From an uncultured Lachnospiraceae bacterium (GTDB lineage Bacteria; Bacillota; Clostridia; Lachnospirales; Lachnospiraceae): 42,080 nucleotides of DNA. A program made the translations under genes and the position numbers. Location: assembly GCA_947086895.1 (NCBI GenBank), contig CAMUAR010000030.1:1-42080 (forward strand), in the 5' to 3' direction. The first letter of the stretch is position 1; every line of letters begins with the position of its first letter. The notes below the pieces were generated by a model. The model worked only from the letters and a program-made list of their open reading frames with translations. It was not told the DNA's origin and made no database searches. Below are positions 33,791-41,932 of this stretch, piece after piece.

Positions 33791-33796
33791 AAACCC

Positions 33797-34010
33797 GGTT
33801 GAAGAAAGAATAAAAATGTAAATAGTTTGTTTGCATCAGCAAAAAGGCGTGCGGCAGATTTCTTAATTATTAAGAAATTGTTGTTAAATTTAAAAATTTA
33901 TTGTTTTGTTTTTGTAATGTAAGTGCAGAGTATGAAAACCTTGTTCTGGAAAGGAAAAATGCAGAGATCCAGGCATTATGCCTTATCCGGGATAAGGTTT
34001 TTGTTTTTTT
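33797..34010 (+). ncRNA. leader RNA or small RNA between promoter and terminator, before maf
   Basis: A clear promoter and a strong intrinsic terminator (33981-34010) delimit about 214 nt. Inside are ATTTCTTAA-TTA-TTAAGAAAT (33858-33878) and a short GGCA/TGCC hairpin near 33972. No riboswitch class I know matches. It is either a free small RNA or an attenuated leader of maf; I cannot separate these from sequence. Confidence 0.5.
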
Positions 34011-34012
34011 AG
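33932..34012 (+). CDS. possible 26-residue leader peptide
   Basis: An ATG at 33932 opens a 26-codon frame (MKTLFWKGKM, then QRSRHYALSG) whose last codons and stop lie in the terminator stem and T-run. The arrangement is like a translated attenuator. The upstream site (gcagag) is a poor ribosome site and no control amino acid is clearly repeated, so it may be chance. Confidence 0.25.
   Translation: MKTLFWKGKMQRSRHYALSGIRFLFF
33981..34010 (+). terminator. intrinsic terminator upstream of maf
   Basis: CCTTATC (33981-33987), CGG loop, GATAAGG (33991-33997), then TTTTTGTTTTTTT (33998-34010). It lies between the upstream promoter and maf, so it either ends a small RNA or attenuates maf. Confidence 0.88.
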
Positions 34013-34077
34013 GTTTTGCCGAGAAAAAAAATAATTTTGTGCTGCATTTGCCGCCAGGCAGCGGAATGTGAGGAATT

Positions 34078-34749
34078 ATGGGATATCGTTTGATTTTGGC
34101 GTCGGCGTCGCCAAGGCGGAGGGAAATTCTTTCCCAGGCTGGTATTGCATACAATGTGATTCCATCCGAGTTTAACGAGAGAGAAATTATGGAGAAAGAA
34201 CCAGAAAACTATGTAAAAAAACTTGCTTTGGCCAAGGCAAAGGAAGTATACCAAAGGCTGTTTGCAGGGGAAAATAACAAAAAGCTCGACGATAAATTTG
34301 TTTTTGAGAATAGAGAAAATGATTTTCGTTTGGAATCCCTTGTTGTACTTGGCGCGGATACCGTAGTTGCGCATTGCGGAAATATTTTAAATAAACCGTC
34401 AGACCGCAAGGATGCAGCTGAAATGCTAAAAAAACTTCAGGGCAGTATGCATGAGGTCTATACAGGAGTTGCACTTTTATACAAAAATGTGGATGGAGAG
34501 GAAAATATAAAAAATTTTGCAGTAAAAACACAGGTGTGTTTTTATCCAATGACAACACAGGAGATTGAAAATTATCTGGATTGCGAAGAATATGCAGACA
34601 AGGCAGGAGCTTATGCAATTCAGGGAAAAATGGCAGCTTATATTCGGGAGATACACGGCGATTATTATAATGTTGTGGGACTTCCGCTGTCCGCGGTTGT
34701 ACAGGAGTTAAAACAATTAAAAATTGAGCTTTACAGCTGTGCATTCTAA
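34078..34749 (+). CDS. maf: Maf family nucleotide pyrophosphatase
   Basis: House-cleaning enzyme that hydrolyses non-canonical nucleoside triphosphates such as dTTP/UTP or modified forms. The start LILASASPRRREIL is the Maf signature. GADTVV (catalytic Asp), NKPSDRKDAAEML and YAIQGKMAAYI follow in order. It has 223 residues, about 25 more than usual because of a charged insert at about 64-88. The ribosome site is gtgagga. It follows a leader with an internal terminator. The next gene, argC, has its own promoter. Confidence 0.95.
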   Translation: MGYRLILASASPRRREILSQAGIAYNVIPSEFNEREIMEKEPENYVKKLALAKAKEVYQRLFAGENNKKLDDKFVFENRENDFRLESLVVLGADTVVAHCGNILNKPSDRKDAAEMLKKLQGSMHEVYTGVALLYKNVDGEENIKNFAVKTQVCFYPMTTQEIENYLDCEEYADKAGAYAIQGKMAAYIREIHGDYYNVVGLPLSAVVQELKQLKIELYSCAF

Positions 34750-34831
34750 AGTTTATAAGGATTAGATTGCCGCGTGCGCGGTAAAATGTTTTTCTGCACA
34801 AGGCAGCAAGGGAAATTTTTCAGGAAAAATA

Positions 34832-34867
34832 CTTGCATATTATACAGTAGAGATGTATAATTATAAG
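34832..34867 (+). promoter_or_regulatory. argC operon promoter with shared arg motif
   Basis: CTTGCATATT (34832-34841) and GATGTATAATTATAAG (34852-34867), ten bases apart, give TTGCAT-17-TATAAT (-10 at 34856-34861). The same two blocks and gap occur before argG. Bases conserved outside the hexamers suggest an overlapping regulator site, arginine repressor being the natural guess. Confidence 0.7.
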
Positions 34868-34897
34868 ACCAATTTAGAGAAAGGACATGGTTGTGTT

Positions 34898-35938
34898 ATG
34901 ATAAAAGCGGGAATTATCGGATCGACCGGATACGCAGGACAGGAGTTAGTGCGGCTGCTTATGCAGCATCCGCAGGCAGAAGTTGTCTGGTACGGCTCAA
35001 AAAGTTATATTGGAAAAAAATATTATGAAGTGTTTCACAATATGTTTGAAATCGTGGATGATACATGCTTGGATGACAATATGGAGGAACTTTCTTCGCA
35101 GGTGGATGTTATTTTTACGGCGACGCCGCAGGGATTGTGTGCTTCTCTTGTCAACGAGGAAGTACTTTCCAAAGTTAAAGTGATCGATTTGTCCGCAGAT
35201 TTCCGCATAAAAGATGTGTCCGTCTATGAAGAATGGTACGGAATAAAACATGCAAATCCACAATTTATTCAGGAAGCTGTCTATGGACTTTGTGAGATTA
35301 ACCGCGAAAAAATAAAAGGCGCCAGACTTTTGGCAAACCCAGGCTGTTACCCGACCTGTTCGATACTTTCGATCTATCCGCTGCTCAAAGAGGGAATGAT
35401 CGACGCGGACACAATTATTATCGATGCAAAATCTGGAACTTCCGGTGCAGGGCGCTCCGCAAAAACAGCAAATCTCTACTGTGAAGTCAATGAAAATATA
35501 AAAGCTTACGGAGTAGCCAGTCACAGGCATACGCCGGAGATTGAAGAACAACTTGGGATTGCAGCAGGAAAACAATTTGTTCTTAATTTTACGCCGCACC
35601 TGGTTCCGATGAACCGGGGAATTCTGGTGACTGCCTACGCAAATGTAAAAGGTGATGCGACAAAGGAAGAAATCCGCGCGGTGTACGAGGACTATTATAA
35701 AGATGAAAAGTTTGTCCGCGTGCTGGAAACAGGGGTATGTCCAGAGACAAGATTTGTTGAGGGAAGCAACTATGTCGATGTCAATTTCAAACTGGATACC
35801 CGCACAAAGCGCGTGGTTATGATGGGCGCGATGGATAACCTTGTCAAAGGGGCAGCTGGACAGGCAGTGCAGAATATGAATTTGATGTTTGGATTGCCGG
35901 AGACGATGGGGTTAGAGCTGGTTCCGGTATTCCCGTAA
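34898..35938 (+). CDS. argC: N-acetyl-gamma-glutamyl-phosphate reductase
   Basis: NADPH-dependent third step of the acetylated arginine route. The Rossmann loop GSTGYAGQEL is at the N-terminus and the active-site Cys150 lies in NPGCYPT. A later HRHTPEIEE holds the catalytic His. The 346-residue length is normal. The start is ATG 34898, because an earlier in-frame ATG at 34853 overlaps the -10 box. The ribosome site (aaagga) is about 12 bases upstream, slightly far. A 160-bp gap without a gene follows before the GNAT gene. Confidence 0.97.
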   Translation: MIKAGIIGSTGYAGQELVRLLMQHPQAEVVWYGSKSYIGKKYYEVFHNMFEIVDDTCLDDNMEELSSQVDVIFTATPQGLCASLVNEEVLSKVKVIDLSADFRIKDVSVYEEWYGIKHANPQFIQEAVYGLCEINREKIKGARLLANPGCYPTCSILSIYPLLKEGMIDADTIIIDAKSGTSGAGRSAKTANLYCEVNENIKAYGVASHRHTPEIEEQLGIAAGKQFVLNFTPHLVPMNRGILVTAYANVKGDATKEEIRAVYEDYYKDEKFVRVLETGVCPETRFVEGSNYVDVNFKLDTRTKRVVMMGAMDNLVKGAAGQAVQNMNLMFGLPETMGLELVPVFP

Positions 35939-36098
35939 AGAAATACGAGAAATCTCCTGCTTTTTTATGTAAAGCTCTGTGCAGGGGAAATATTTCAAAA
36001 AGCAGTACACGCAAATAGAGGCTCGATAAAAATAACAGTGCTGTAAGTGGGAGATTTTATCTTTGAAATGAACCATGGAAAAAGAGAAGGGAAATGGT

Positions 36099-36545
36099 AT
36101 GGAAATCAGAGTGATGACAGCAGACGATTATCCGCAGGTGTACGCGCTGTGGATGAGTATTCACGGTTTTGGTATTCGAAGCCTGGATGATTCAAGAGAG
36201 GGCGTAGAAAAATTTTTAAAACGAAACCCGACAACAAGCGTTGTGGCTGTCGAGGACAATAGAGTGATCGGTGCGATTTTGTGCGGGCATGATGGAAGAC
36301 GGGGCTGTTTTTACCATGTTTGTGTGGCGGAAGATAAAAGGAAGCGCGGCATCGGCAAGAAGATGGCAACGTTTGCAATGAGGGCGCTGCAGCAGGAAGG
36401 CATCAATAAAGTATCGCTGATTGCGTTTTCCTCGAATAAGGTTGGCAATCAATTTTGGAGGAGCGTTGGGTGGACGTTCCGCGATGATTTAAATTATTAT
36501 GATTTTACATTAAATGAAGCAAATATTACAAAGTTTAATCGATAA
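36099..36545 (+). CDS. GNAT family N-acetyltransferase
   Basis: A 148-residue acetyltransferase using acetyl-CoA. The CoA-binding loop is visible as RKRGIGKKM (about 88-96) after CVAEDKR, with QFWRSVGWTFRDD the typical end of the fold. It sits between argC and argJ, 23 bp before argJ. With bifunctional ArgJ present, an extra acetylglutamate synthase is not needed, so the substrate is open: acetylglutamate formation is one idea, protein or small-molecule acetylation another. ATG 36099 has AGAAGGG upstream; ATG 36075 is an alternative. Confidence 0.85.
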   Translation: MEIRVMTADDYPQVYALWMSIHGFGIRSLDDSREGVEKFLKRNPTTSVVAVEDNRVIGAILCGHDGRRGCFYHVCVAEDKRKRGIGKKMATFAMRALQQEGINKVSLIAFSSNKVGNQFWRSVGWTFRDDLNYYDFTLNEANITKFNR

Positions 36546-36568
36546 AATAATTTTGGAGGGTTTGTTTG

Positions 36569-37795
36569 ATGGAGAGAATCGATGGCGGAGTAACCGCGGC
36601 GCAAGGCTTTCAGGCAGCTTGTGCGGCAGCGGGAATCAAATATGAAAAAAGAGTGGATATGGCGATGCTGTACAGCACTGTGCCATGTATTTGTGCAGGT
36701 ACATTTACAACAAATATTGTAAAGGCCGCTCCGGTTGTATGGGATCAGAAGATTGTAAAGGAGGTAGGAAGCGCACAGGCGGTTGTTGTCAATGCGGGGA
36801 TTGCAAATGCATGTACCGGATCAGAAGGCATGAAATGCTGCGAGGAAACCGCGCGCGCCGCGGCAGAAGAACTTTCTATTTCGGCGGATACCGTGTTGGT
36901 GGCTTCGACCGGTGTGATTGGAATGGGACTTCCAATGGAGAAAATCAAAGCGGGCATTCGGATGATGAAGCCGTTGCTCTGTGATACAATAGAAGCGGGA
37001 ACCGCAGCGTCAAAAGCGATTATGACGACCGACACACACAACAAAGAAATTGCGGTTTCTTTTACAGTTGGAGGAAAAACCGTAACGCTTGGAGGTATGT
37101 GCAAAGGCTCCGGTATGATACATCCTAATATGTGTACAATGCTTGGATTTTTAACTACAGATTTGGCGATTGACAGAGAACTTTTACAGGAAGCACTCAG
37201 CGAAGATATCAAGGACACATTTAATATGGTGACAGTGGACGGAGATACTTCAACAAATGATACCGTATTGCTTTTGGCAAATGGTCTGGCAGGAAATCCA
37301 AAAATTACAGAAAAAAATCAAGATTATTATGAATTTGTCAAAGCCTTGCGCACAGTAGATGAATTTCTTGCAAAAAGTATGGCGGCGGACGGCGAGGGCG
37401 CGACAAAACTTTTTGAAGTGAACGTGATTCATGCGCAGGACAAAGCGCAGGCGGTGACGCTTGCAAAATCGGTTGCTTCCTCAAGTCTTGTAAAAACAAT
37501 GGTGTACGGCAATGATGCAAACTGCGGCAGAATTTTCTGTGCGATGGGTTATTCCGGGGAGCAGTTTGATCCAAAAAAGGTTGATTTATATATTGAATCA
37601 AAAGAAAAAGGGAAGCTTAAATTGGCGGAAAATGGTATGGTGTTAAAGTTTTCCGAGGAATTGGCAAAAGAAATATTGTCTGCAAAGGAAGTAACTGCAA
37701 TCGCGGATGTAAAGGCGGGAGATGCCTGCGCTACCGCATGGGGCTGCGATTTGACGCACGGATATATTGATATCAATGCGGATTACCGCTCATAA
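36569..37795 (+). CDS. argJ: bifunctional glutamate N-acetyltransferase / amino-acid acetyltransferase
   Basis: ArgJ recycles the acetyl group from N-acetylornithine to glutamate, and bifunctional forms also use acetyl-CoA. The precursor self-cleaves before the nucleophilic Thr, here T190 in MCTMLGFLTTD, into two chains. GTFTTN, NAGIANACTG and STGVIGM are conserved segments, and the C-terminal YGNDANCGRIFCAMGY fits as well. It has 408 residues. ATG 36569 follows TTGGAGGG. The gene presents the cyclic arginine route; whether it also accepts acetyl-CoA is not visible. argB follows 106 bp later. Confidence 0.96.
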   Translation: MERIDGGVTAAQGFQAACAAAGIKYEKRVDMAMLYSTVPCICAGTFTTNIVKAAPVVWDQKIVKEVGSAQAVVVNAGIANACTGSEGMKCCEETARAAAEELSISADTVLVASTGVIGMGLPMEKIKAGIRMMKPLLCDTIEAGTAASKAIMTTDTHNKEIAVSFTVGGKTVTLGGMCKGSGMIHPNMCTMLGFLTTDLAIDRELLQEALSEDIKDTFNMVTVDGDTSTNDTVLLLANGLAGNPKITEKNQDYYEFVKALRTVDEFLAKSMAADGEGATKLFEVNVIHAQDKAQAVTLAKSVASSSLVKTMVYGNDANCGRIFCAMGYSGEQFDPKKVDLYIESKEKGKLKLAENGMVLKFSEELAKEILSAKEVTAIADVKAGDACATAWGCDLTHGYIDINADYRS

Positions 37796-37802
37796 ATACC
37801 CG

Positions 37803-37849
37803 CTGCAAAGTTCTGGGAATTTATATTTTTTGTTTTTTTAATTTTGCAG
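37803..37849 (+). other. long-loop inverted repeat between argJ and argB
   Basis: CTGCAAA (37803-37809) pairs with TTTGCAG (37843-37849) around 33 T-rich bases. The loop ends in a T-run. It could be a weak terminator or an mRNA structure; the T-rich stretch and later TATTAATATATAG might also give a weak internal promoter for argB. Confidence 0.3.
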
Positions 37850-37901
37850 TATTAATATATAGAAAAAAGTCTAATAAGAAAAGAGGATAAGTACAAATAT
37901 T

Positions 37902-38804
37902 ATGGATAAAGGAATGGTAAAGACGATTGCAAAGGCAGAAACATTGATTGAAGCTCTACCATATATACAGAAATTTAATAATAAGATTGTTATTGTAAAA
38001 TACGGCGGGAGCGCGATGCTTGACCCAGGATTGCAGATGAATGTAATCAAAGATGTCGCGCTGTTAAAGCTGGTTGGTATGAAGCCGATTATCGTTCATG
38101 GCGGCGGCAAGGAAATTACAAAGTGGGTCGGGCTGCTTGGGCATGAAGCGAGATTTATTGAAGGGCTGAGAGTGACGGACGAAGTGACGATGGAAGTTGC
38201 AGAGATGGTGCTTGGGCGCGTGAATAAAAACCTTGTACAGCTGCTGCAGCAGCTTGGGGTAAAGGCGGCGGGAATCTGCGGAAAAGACGGCAATACACTG
38301 GTTGTAGAAAAGAAACTTGCCAGCGGGCAGGATATCGGTTTTGTCGGAAATGTGACAAAGGTTGATACGGACTTAATCAACACACTGCTCGCAAATGATT
38401 TTATTCCTGTGATTGCTCCGATTGGACTTGGAGCGGACGATTATCACGCCTACAATATCAATGCGGATGATGCTGCGTGTGCGGTTGCAAGGGCAGTTGG
38501 AGCAGAAAAGCTGGCGTTCCTTACCGATATCGAAGGAGTTTACCGCGACCCGGCAGATAAAGAATCCTTGATTTCCGTGCTGACGCTGGAGGAGGCTTAT
38601 GCATTGATGGAAGATGGAGTCATTGGGGGCGGTATGCTGCCAAAACTAAAAAATTGCATTGAGGCAGTAAAAAACGGAGTGTCCCGCGTGCATATTTTAG
38701 ATGGTCGCCTGGAGCATTGTCTGCTTCTGGAATTCTTTACAAACAAGGGAATTGGAACAGCGATTATCAACGATACATCGATTTTATATGATAATGAAGT
38801 GTAA
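37902..38804 (+). CDS. argB: acetylglutamate kinase
   Basis: Phosphorylates N-acetylglutamate, the usual feedback-controlled step. The nucleotide loop KYGGSAM, the substrate loop [11 protein letters not shown] and the later [11 protein letters not shown] are present. A 300-residue protein with an N-terminal helix ([17 protein letters not shown]) typical of the arginine-sensitive hexameric class, so feedback inhibition by arginine is likely. ATG 37902 lies about 14 bases from AGAGGA; ATG 37914 is possible. It is part of the argC operon direction, 41 bp before argD. Confidence 0.96.
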   Translation: MDKGMVKTIAKAETLIEALPYIQKFNNKIVIVKYGGSAMLDPGLQMNVIKDVALLKLVGMKPIIVHGGGKEITKWVGLLGHEARFIEGLRVTDEVTMEVAEMVLGRVNKNLVQLLQQLGVKAAGICGKDGNTLVVEKKLASGQDIGFVGNVTKVDTDLINTLLANDFIPVIAPIGLGADDYHAYNINADDAACAVARAVGAEKLAFLTDIEGVYRDPADKESLISVLTLEEAYALMEDGVIGGGMLPKLKNCIEAVKNGVSRVHILDGRLEHCLLLEFFTNKGIGTAIINDTSILYDNEV

Positions 38805-38845
38805 CAGCTGGCGGCATTCGAAAACTTGTGAAAGGAAGAGATGGA

Positions 38846-40036
38846 ATGGATTCAAAACAGTGGATAGAAAATGCAGATCAGGTTTTCATGCATACTTACG
38901 GGCGTTATCCGGTTGTGCTTGACCATGGCGAAGGCGTTTATCTGTATGATTTGGAGGGAAAAAAATATTTGGATTTCGGGGCCGGTATTGCAGTGTTTGC
39001 GTTTGGCTACGGGAACAAAAAATATAACGATGCATTAAAAGAACAGATCGATAAGCTGATTCATACCTCAAATTATTTTTACAATGTGCCTGCTGCAAAA
39101 GCGTGCGAAACTATTACAAAGATAACAGGAATGGATCGTGTATTTTTAACGAACAGCGGAACGGAGGCTGTGGAAGGCGCAATTAAGCTGGCGCGAAAAA
39201 TGTATTATAAAAAACATGGCAGCGCGGACGGCGAGATTATCGCGATGAATCATTCCTTTCACGGCAGAAGTATGGGCGCGCTCTCGGTGACAGGAACACC
39301 AAAATACAGGGAGCCGTTTGGCGGAATTAACGGTATTCTATTTGCTGATTATAATAATTATAAGGATATCGCATCGAAAGTGACAGAAAAAACTTGTGCC
39401 ATTATTATGGAAACGGTGCAGGGCGAAGGCGGGTTAAATCCTGCAGAGAAAGAGTTTTTATCCAAAGTGCGCGCGCTGTGTGGTGAAAAAGAAATTCTTT
39501 TGATCTTGGATGAGATTCAGTGTGGTATGGGGAGAACAGGCACAATGATGGCATACGAGCAGTATGATGTTATGCCGGATGTTGTGACGCTTGCAAAAGC
39601 ACTTGGATGCGGCGTTCCAGTCGGTGCATTTGCAGCGCGCGGGGAGGCGGCAAATGCGCTTGTACCGGGGGATCACGGCAGTACTTACGGCGGAAATCCG
39701 CTTGCGGCGGCGGCAGTCAATATTGTGTTTGAACTTTTTAAATCCGAAAAAGTTCTGGAGAATGTATCGAGAGTTTCAAATTATCTTACCCGTGCATTTG
39801 ACAATCTTGTGCAGAAGTATGATTGTATAAAAGAAAGGCGCGGTCTTGGATTAATGCAGGGATTAAAGTTTGACCAGTCCGTTGGAAAAATTATTCAGAC
39901 CGCGATGGAAAAAGGACTGATTACATTTTCCGCAGGCAGCGATATCATCCGTTTTGTACCGCCGTTAATCATAAAAGAACAGCATATTGATGAGATGCTT
40001 GACATTCTTGAGGAGAGTATCCGGGAGAACATATAG
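38846..40036 (+). CDS. argD: acetylornithine aminotransferase
   Basis: PLP-dependent transfer of an amino group to N-acetylglutamate semialdehyde, giving N-acetylornithine. NSGTEAVEGAIKLAR, the LDEIQCGMGRTG segment with the PLP-ring Asp, and TLAKALGCG with Schiff-base Lys251 identify it. The length of 396 residues is typical. ATG 38846 follows AAGGAAG; a GTG at 38828 is upstream of that site. The stop TAG shares its last base with the GTG of the next gene (TAGTG), so that gene is probably coupled to arginine synthesis. Confidence 0.95.
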   Translation: MDSKQWIENADQVFMHTYGRYPVVLDHGEGVYLYDLEGKKYLDFGAGIAVFAFGYGNKKYNDALKEQIDKLIHTSNYFYNVPAAKACETITKITGMDRVFLTNSGTEAVEGAIKLARKMYYKKHGSADGEIIAMNHSFHGRSMGALSVTGTPKYREPFGGINGILFADYNNYKDIASKVTEKTCAIIMETVQGEGGLNPAEKEFLSKVRALCGEKEILLILDEIQCGMGRTGTMMAYEQYDVMPDVVTLAKALGCGVPVGAFAARGEAANALVPGDHGSTYGGNPLAAAAVNIVFELFKSEKVLENVSRVSNYLTRAFDNLVQKYDCIKERRGLGLMQGLKFDQSVGKIIQTAMEKGLITFSAGSDIIRFVPPLIIKEQHIDEMLDILEESIRENI

Positions 40037-41907
40037 TGAAGAATTTGTGGTATAAAGTAATAAGCATAGCTGTTTTGATTGCGGTGGTGGTATGTTCGCT
40101 TGTCCTCGGAAATTATTATCCGTTTCAGAGGGAATTTCTCGCCGCATACCTGGCAGCAGAGGCGGCGCATTTATGCCTGTACTTGATTGGCGGTCAGTAT
40201 ATTAGCAAAAATTCATCAAAAGATCCATCGAAATTTGATGTTAAGATGCCTGGCGGATTTTTGATTGGCCGTATCAGCGGGAAATCGGAAAAAGACAAGA
40301 ACAATCAAACTTGGCGGTACTTGTGGGCGGCAAGAATATTTTCCGGTTTTGTCGAGCTTGTGATTCTTATTGCAAGACCTGATTTCTTTCAGGCGAATAT
40401 TCTTATGTCCGCCGGTATGATTGCCGTATTTTTTACAATTTTACTGCATTTTTTTCGCGTGATAAAACGTGGGAAAAATGCGGGAAAGAAAAAAAGAAAT
40501 GGAATGAAAATAATCATCTTTACAGCGGCAGTGGTTATTTATCTGTTAGCAGGTGTGCTGATTACCGGATTTCAGCAGCCGGGCATCAGCGATGAATTTA
40601 TAAAAAGTTTTCAGACAGAAAGTTTTTATGGAAACGGTGAATTTACAGACCGGGCGGTGATCATTGAAGATAACAATGAAGCGCTTATCGAGCGGGTAAG
40701 ACTGATAAAAAGTGCCAAGGAACAAATTCTTTTTTCCACGTTTGATTTCCGGTCGGATCTAAGCGGGAAAGTGGTGTTGGCGGCACTGCTGGATGCGGCG
40801 GAGCGCGGCGTTAAAGTTCAGATTGTTGTGGACGGCGTGTCTGGAAGGCTGCGGATGGGGCAAAATCCATACTTTTTCGCACTTTCTTCGCACAAAAATG
40901 CAGAAATACGAATTTACAGCCGGATAAACCTGTTAGCTCCGTGGAAATTGATGGGAAGAATGCACGATAAGTATATTATTGCAGACAACAGAGCCTATAT
41001 TCTTGGCGGGCGCAATTCTTTTTCTTATTTTTTGGGCGAATGGCCAGGGCATAAAAATTATGACAGAGACGTTCTTGTCTACAACGCCGGAGGCAAAAAA
41101 GAAAGTTCGATTTATCAGGTGGAAGCTTATTTTTATGAAATCTGGAATCTGGATTGTATGAGCGTGTTTCATAATTCCAGCCGGACGGCAAAACGCGCCA
41201 GTGTAGAACGAGCGGCGAACGAATTAAGGCAGATTTATAAAGAGTATCTGACGGAATATCCGGCAGCAGCGATAGAAGCGGACTATCATGCGATAACTTA
41301 CCCGACAAAGAAAATTACGTTGCTTGCAAATCCAACAACGCCATATGCAAAAGAACCCACCGTGTTTTATGCGCTGGCAGGGCTGATGGAACAGGCAAAA
41401 AAGAGTGTGACAATCCATACTCCCTATATTATCAGCAATGATATTATGTACGATACATTTGCAGAAATTGCAGAAAAAGTACCGGAAGTAATTATGATGA
41501 CAAATTCCGTTGCAAATAATGGAAATCCGTTTGGCGCGGGTGATTACCGTGCAAATATCGGAAAAATTCTGAATACCGGCATGTCTTTGTACGAGTATGA
41601 GGGAGGAGTATCCTACCATGGAAAAAGTATTGTAATTGACGATAATCTTTCGGTGGTAGGTTCCTTTAATATGGATATGCGCAGCGTCTATCTTGACACG
41701 GAGCTGATGCTGGTGATTGACAGCGAGCAGGTCAATGCGCAGTTGAGAGAATGTCTCTCGCGCTACGAGAAGGAATGCGGAATTGTACAGCCGGACGGCA
41801 CGCGGATTTATCCAGAAGGAGTAACGCCGCAAAAAGTGACAAGAGAAAAAAATATCAATATGGCATTGCTGTATGGGCTGCTTCGCTGGGCAAGACGGCT
41901 TTTGTAA
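40036..41907 (+). CDS. phospholipase D / cardiolipin synthase-like membrane protein
   Basis: A 623-residue protein with four hydrophobic N-terminal spans (about 6-26, 36-52, 105-148, 158-180) and two HKD motifs: H310/K312 in MHDKYIIADNRAYILGGRNSF-type motif 1 and H528/K530 in YHGKSIVIDDNLSVVGSFN-type motif 2. Two HKD motifs form one active site that moves phosphatidyl groups, as in cardiolipin synthase. It is larger than ClsA-type enzymes (about 480). The start is GTG 40036, overlapping the argD stop by one base, with no terminator between. Whether it makes cardiolipin or hydrolyses lipids is unsure. Confidence 0.85.
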   Translation: MKNLWYKVISIAVLIAVVVCSLVLGNYYPFQREFLAAYLAAEAAHLCLYLIGGQYISKNSSKDPSKFDVKMPGGFLIGRISGKSEKDKNNQTWRYLWAARIFSGFVELVILIARPDFFQANILMSAGMIAVFFTILLHFFRVIKRGKNAGKKKRNGMKIIIFTAAVVIYLLAGVLITGFQQPGISDEFIKSFQTESFYGNGEFTDRAVIIEDNNEALIERVRLIKSAKEQILFSTFDFRSDLSGKVVLAALLDAAERGVKVQIVVDGVSGRLRMGQNPYFFALSSHKNAEIRIYSRINLLAPWKLMGRMHDKYIIADNRAYILGGRNSFSYFLGEWPGHKNYDRDVLVYNAGGKKESSIYQVEAYFYEIWNLDCMSVFHNSSRTAKRASVERAANELRQIYKEYLTEYPAAAIEADYHAITYPTKKITLLANPTTPYAKEPTVFYALAGLMEQAKKSVTIHTPYIISNDIMYDTFAEIAEKVPEVIMMTNSVANNGNPFGAGDYRANIGKILNTGMSLYEYEGGVSYHGKSIVIDDNLSVVGSFNMDMRSVYLDTELMLVIDSEQVNAQLRECLSRYEKECGIVQPDGTRIYPEGVTPQKVTREKNINMALLYGLLRWARRLL

Positions 41908-41932
41908 AACGGTTGCTGGAAAAAAGAAAGTA

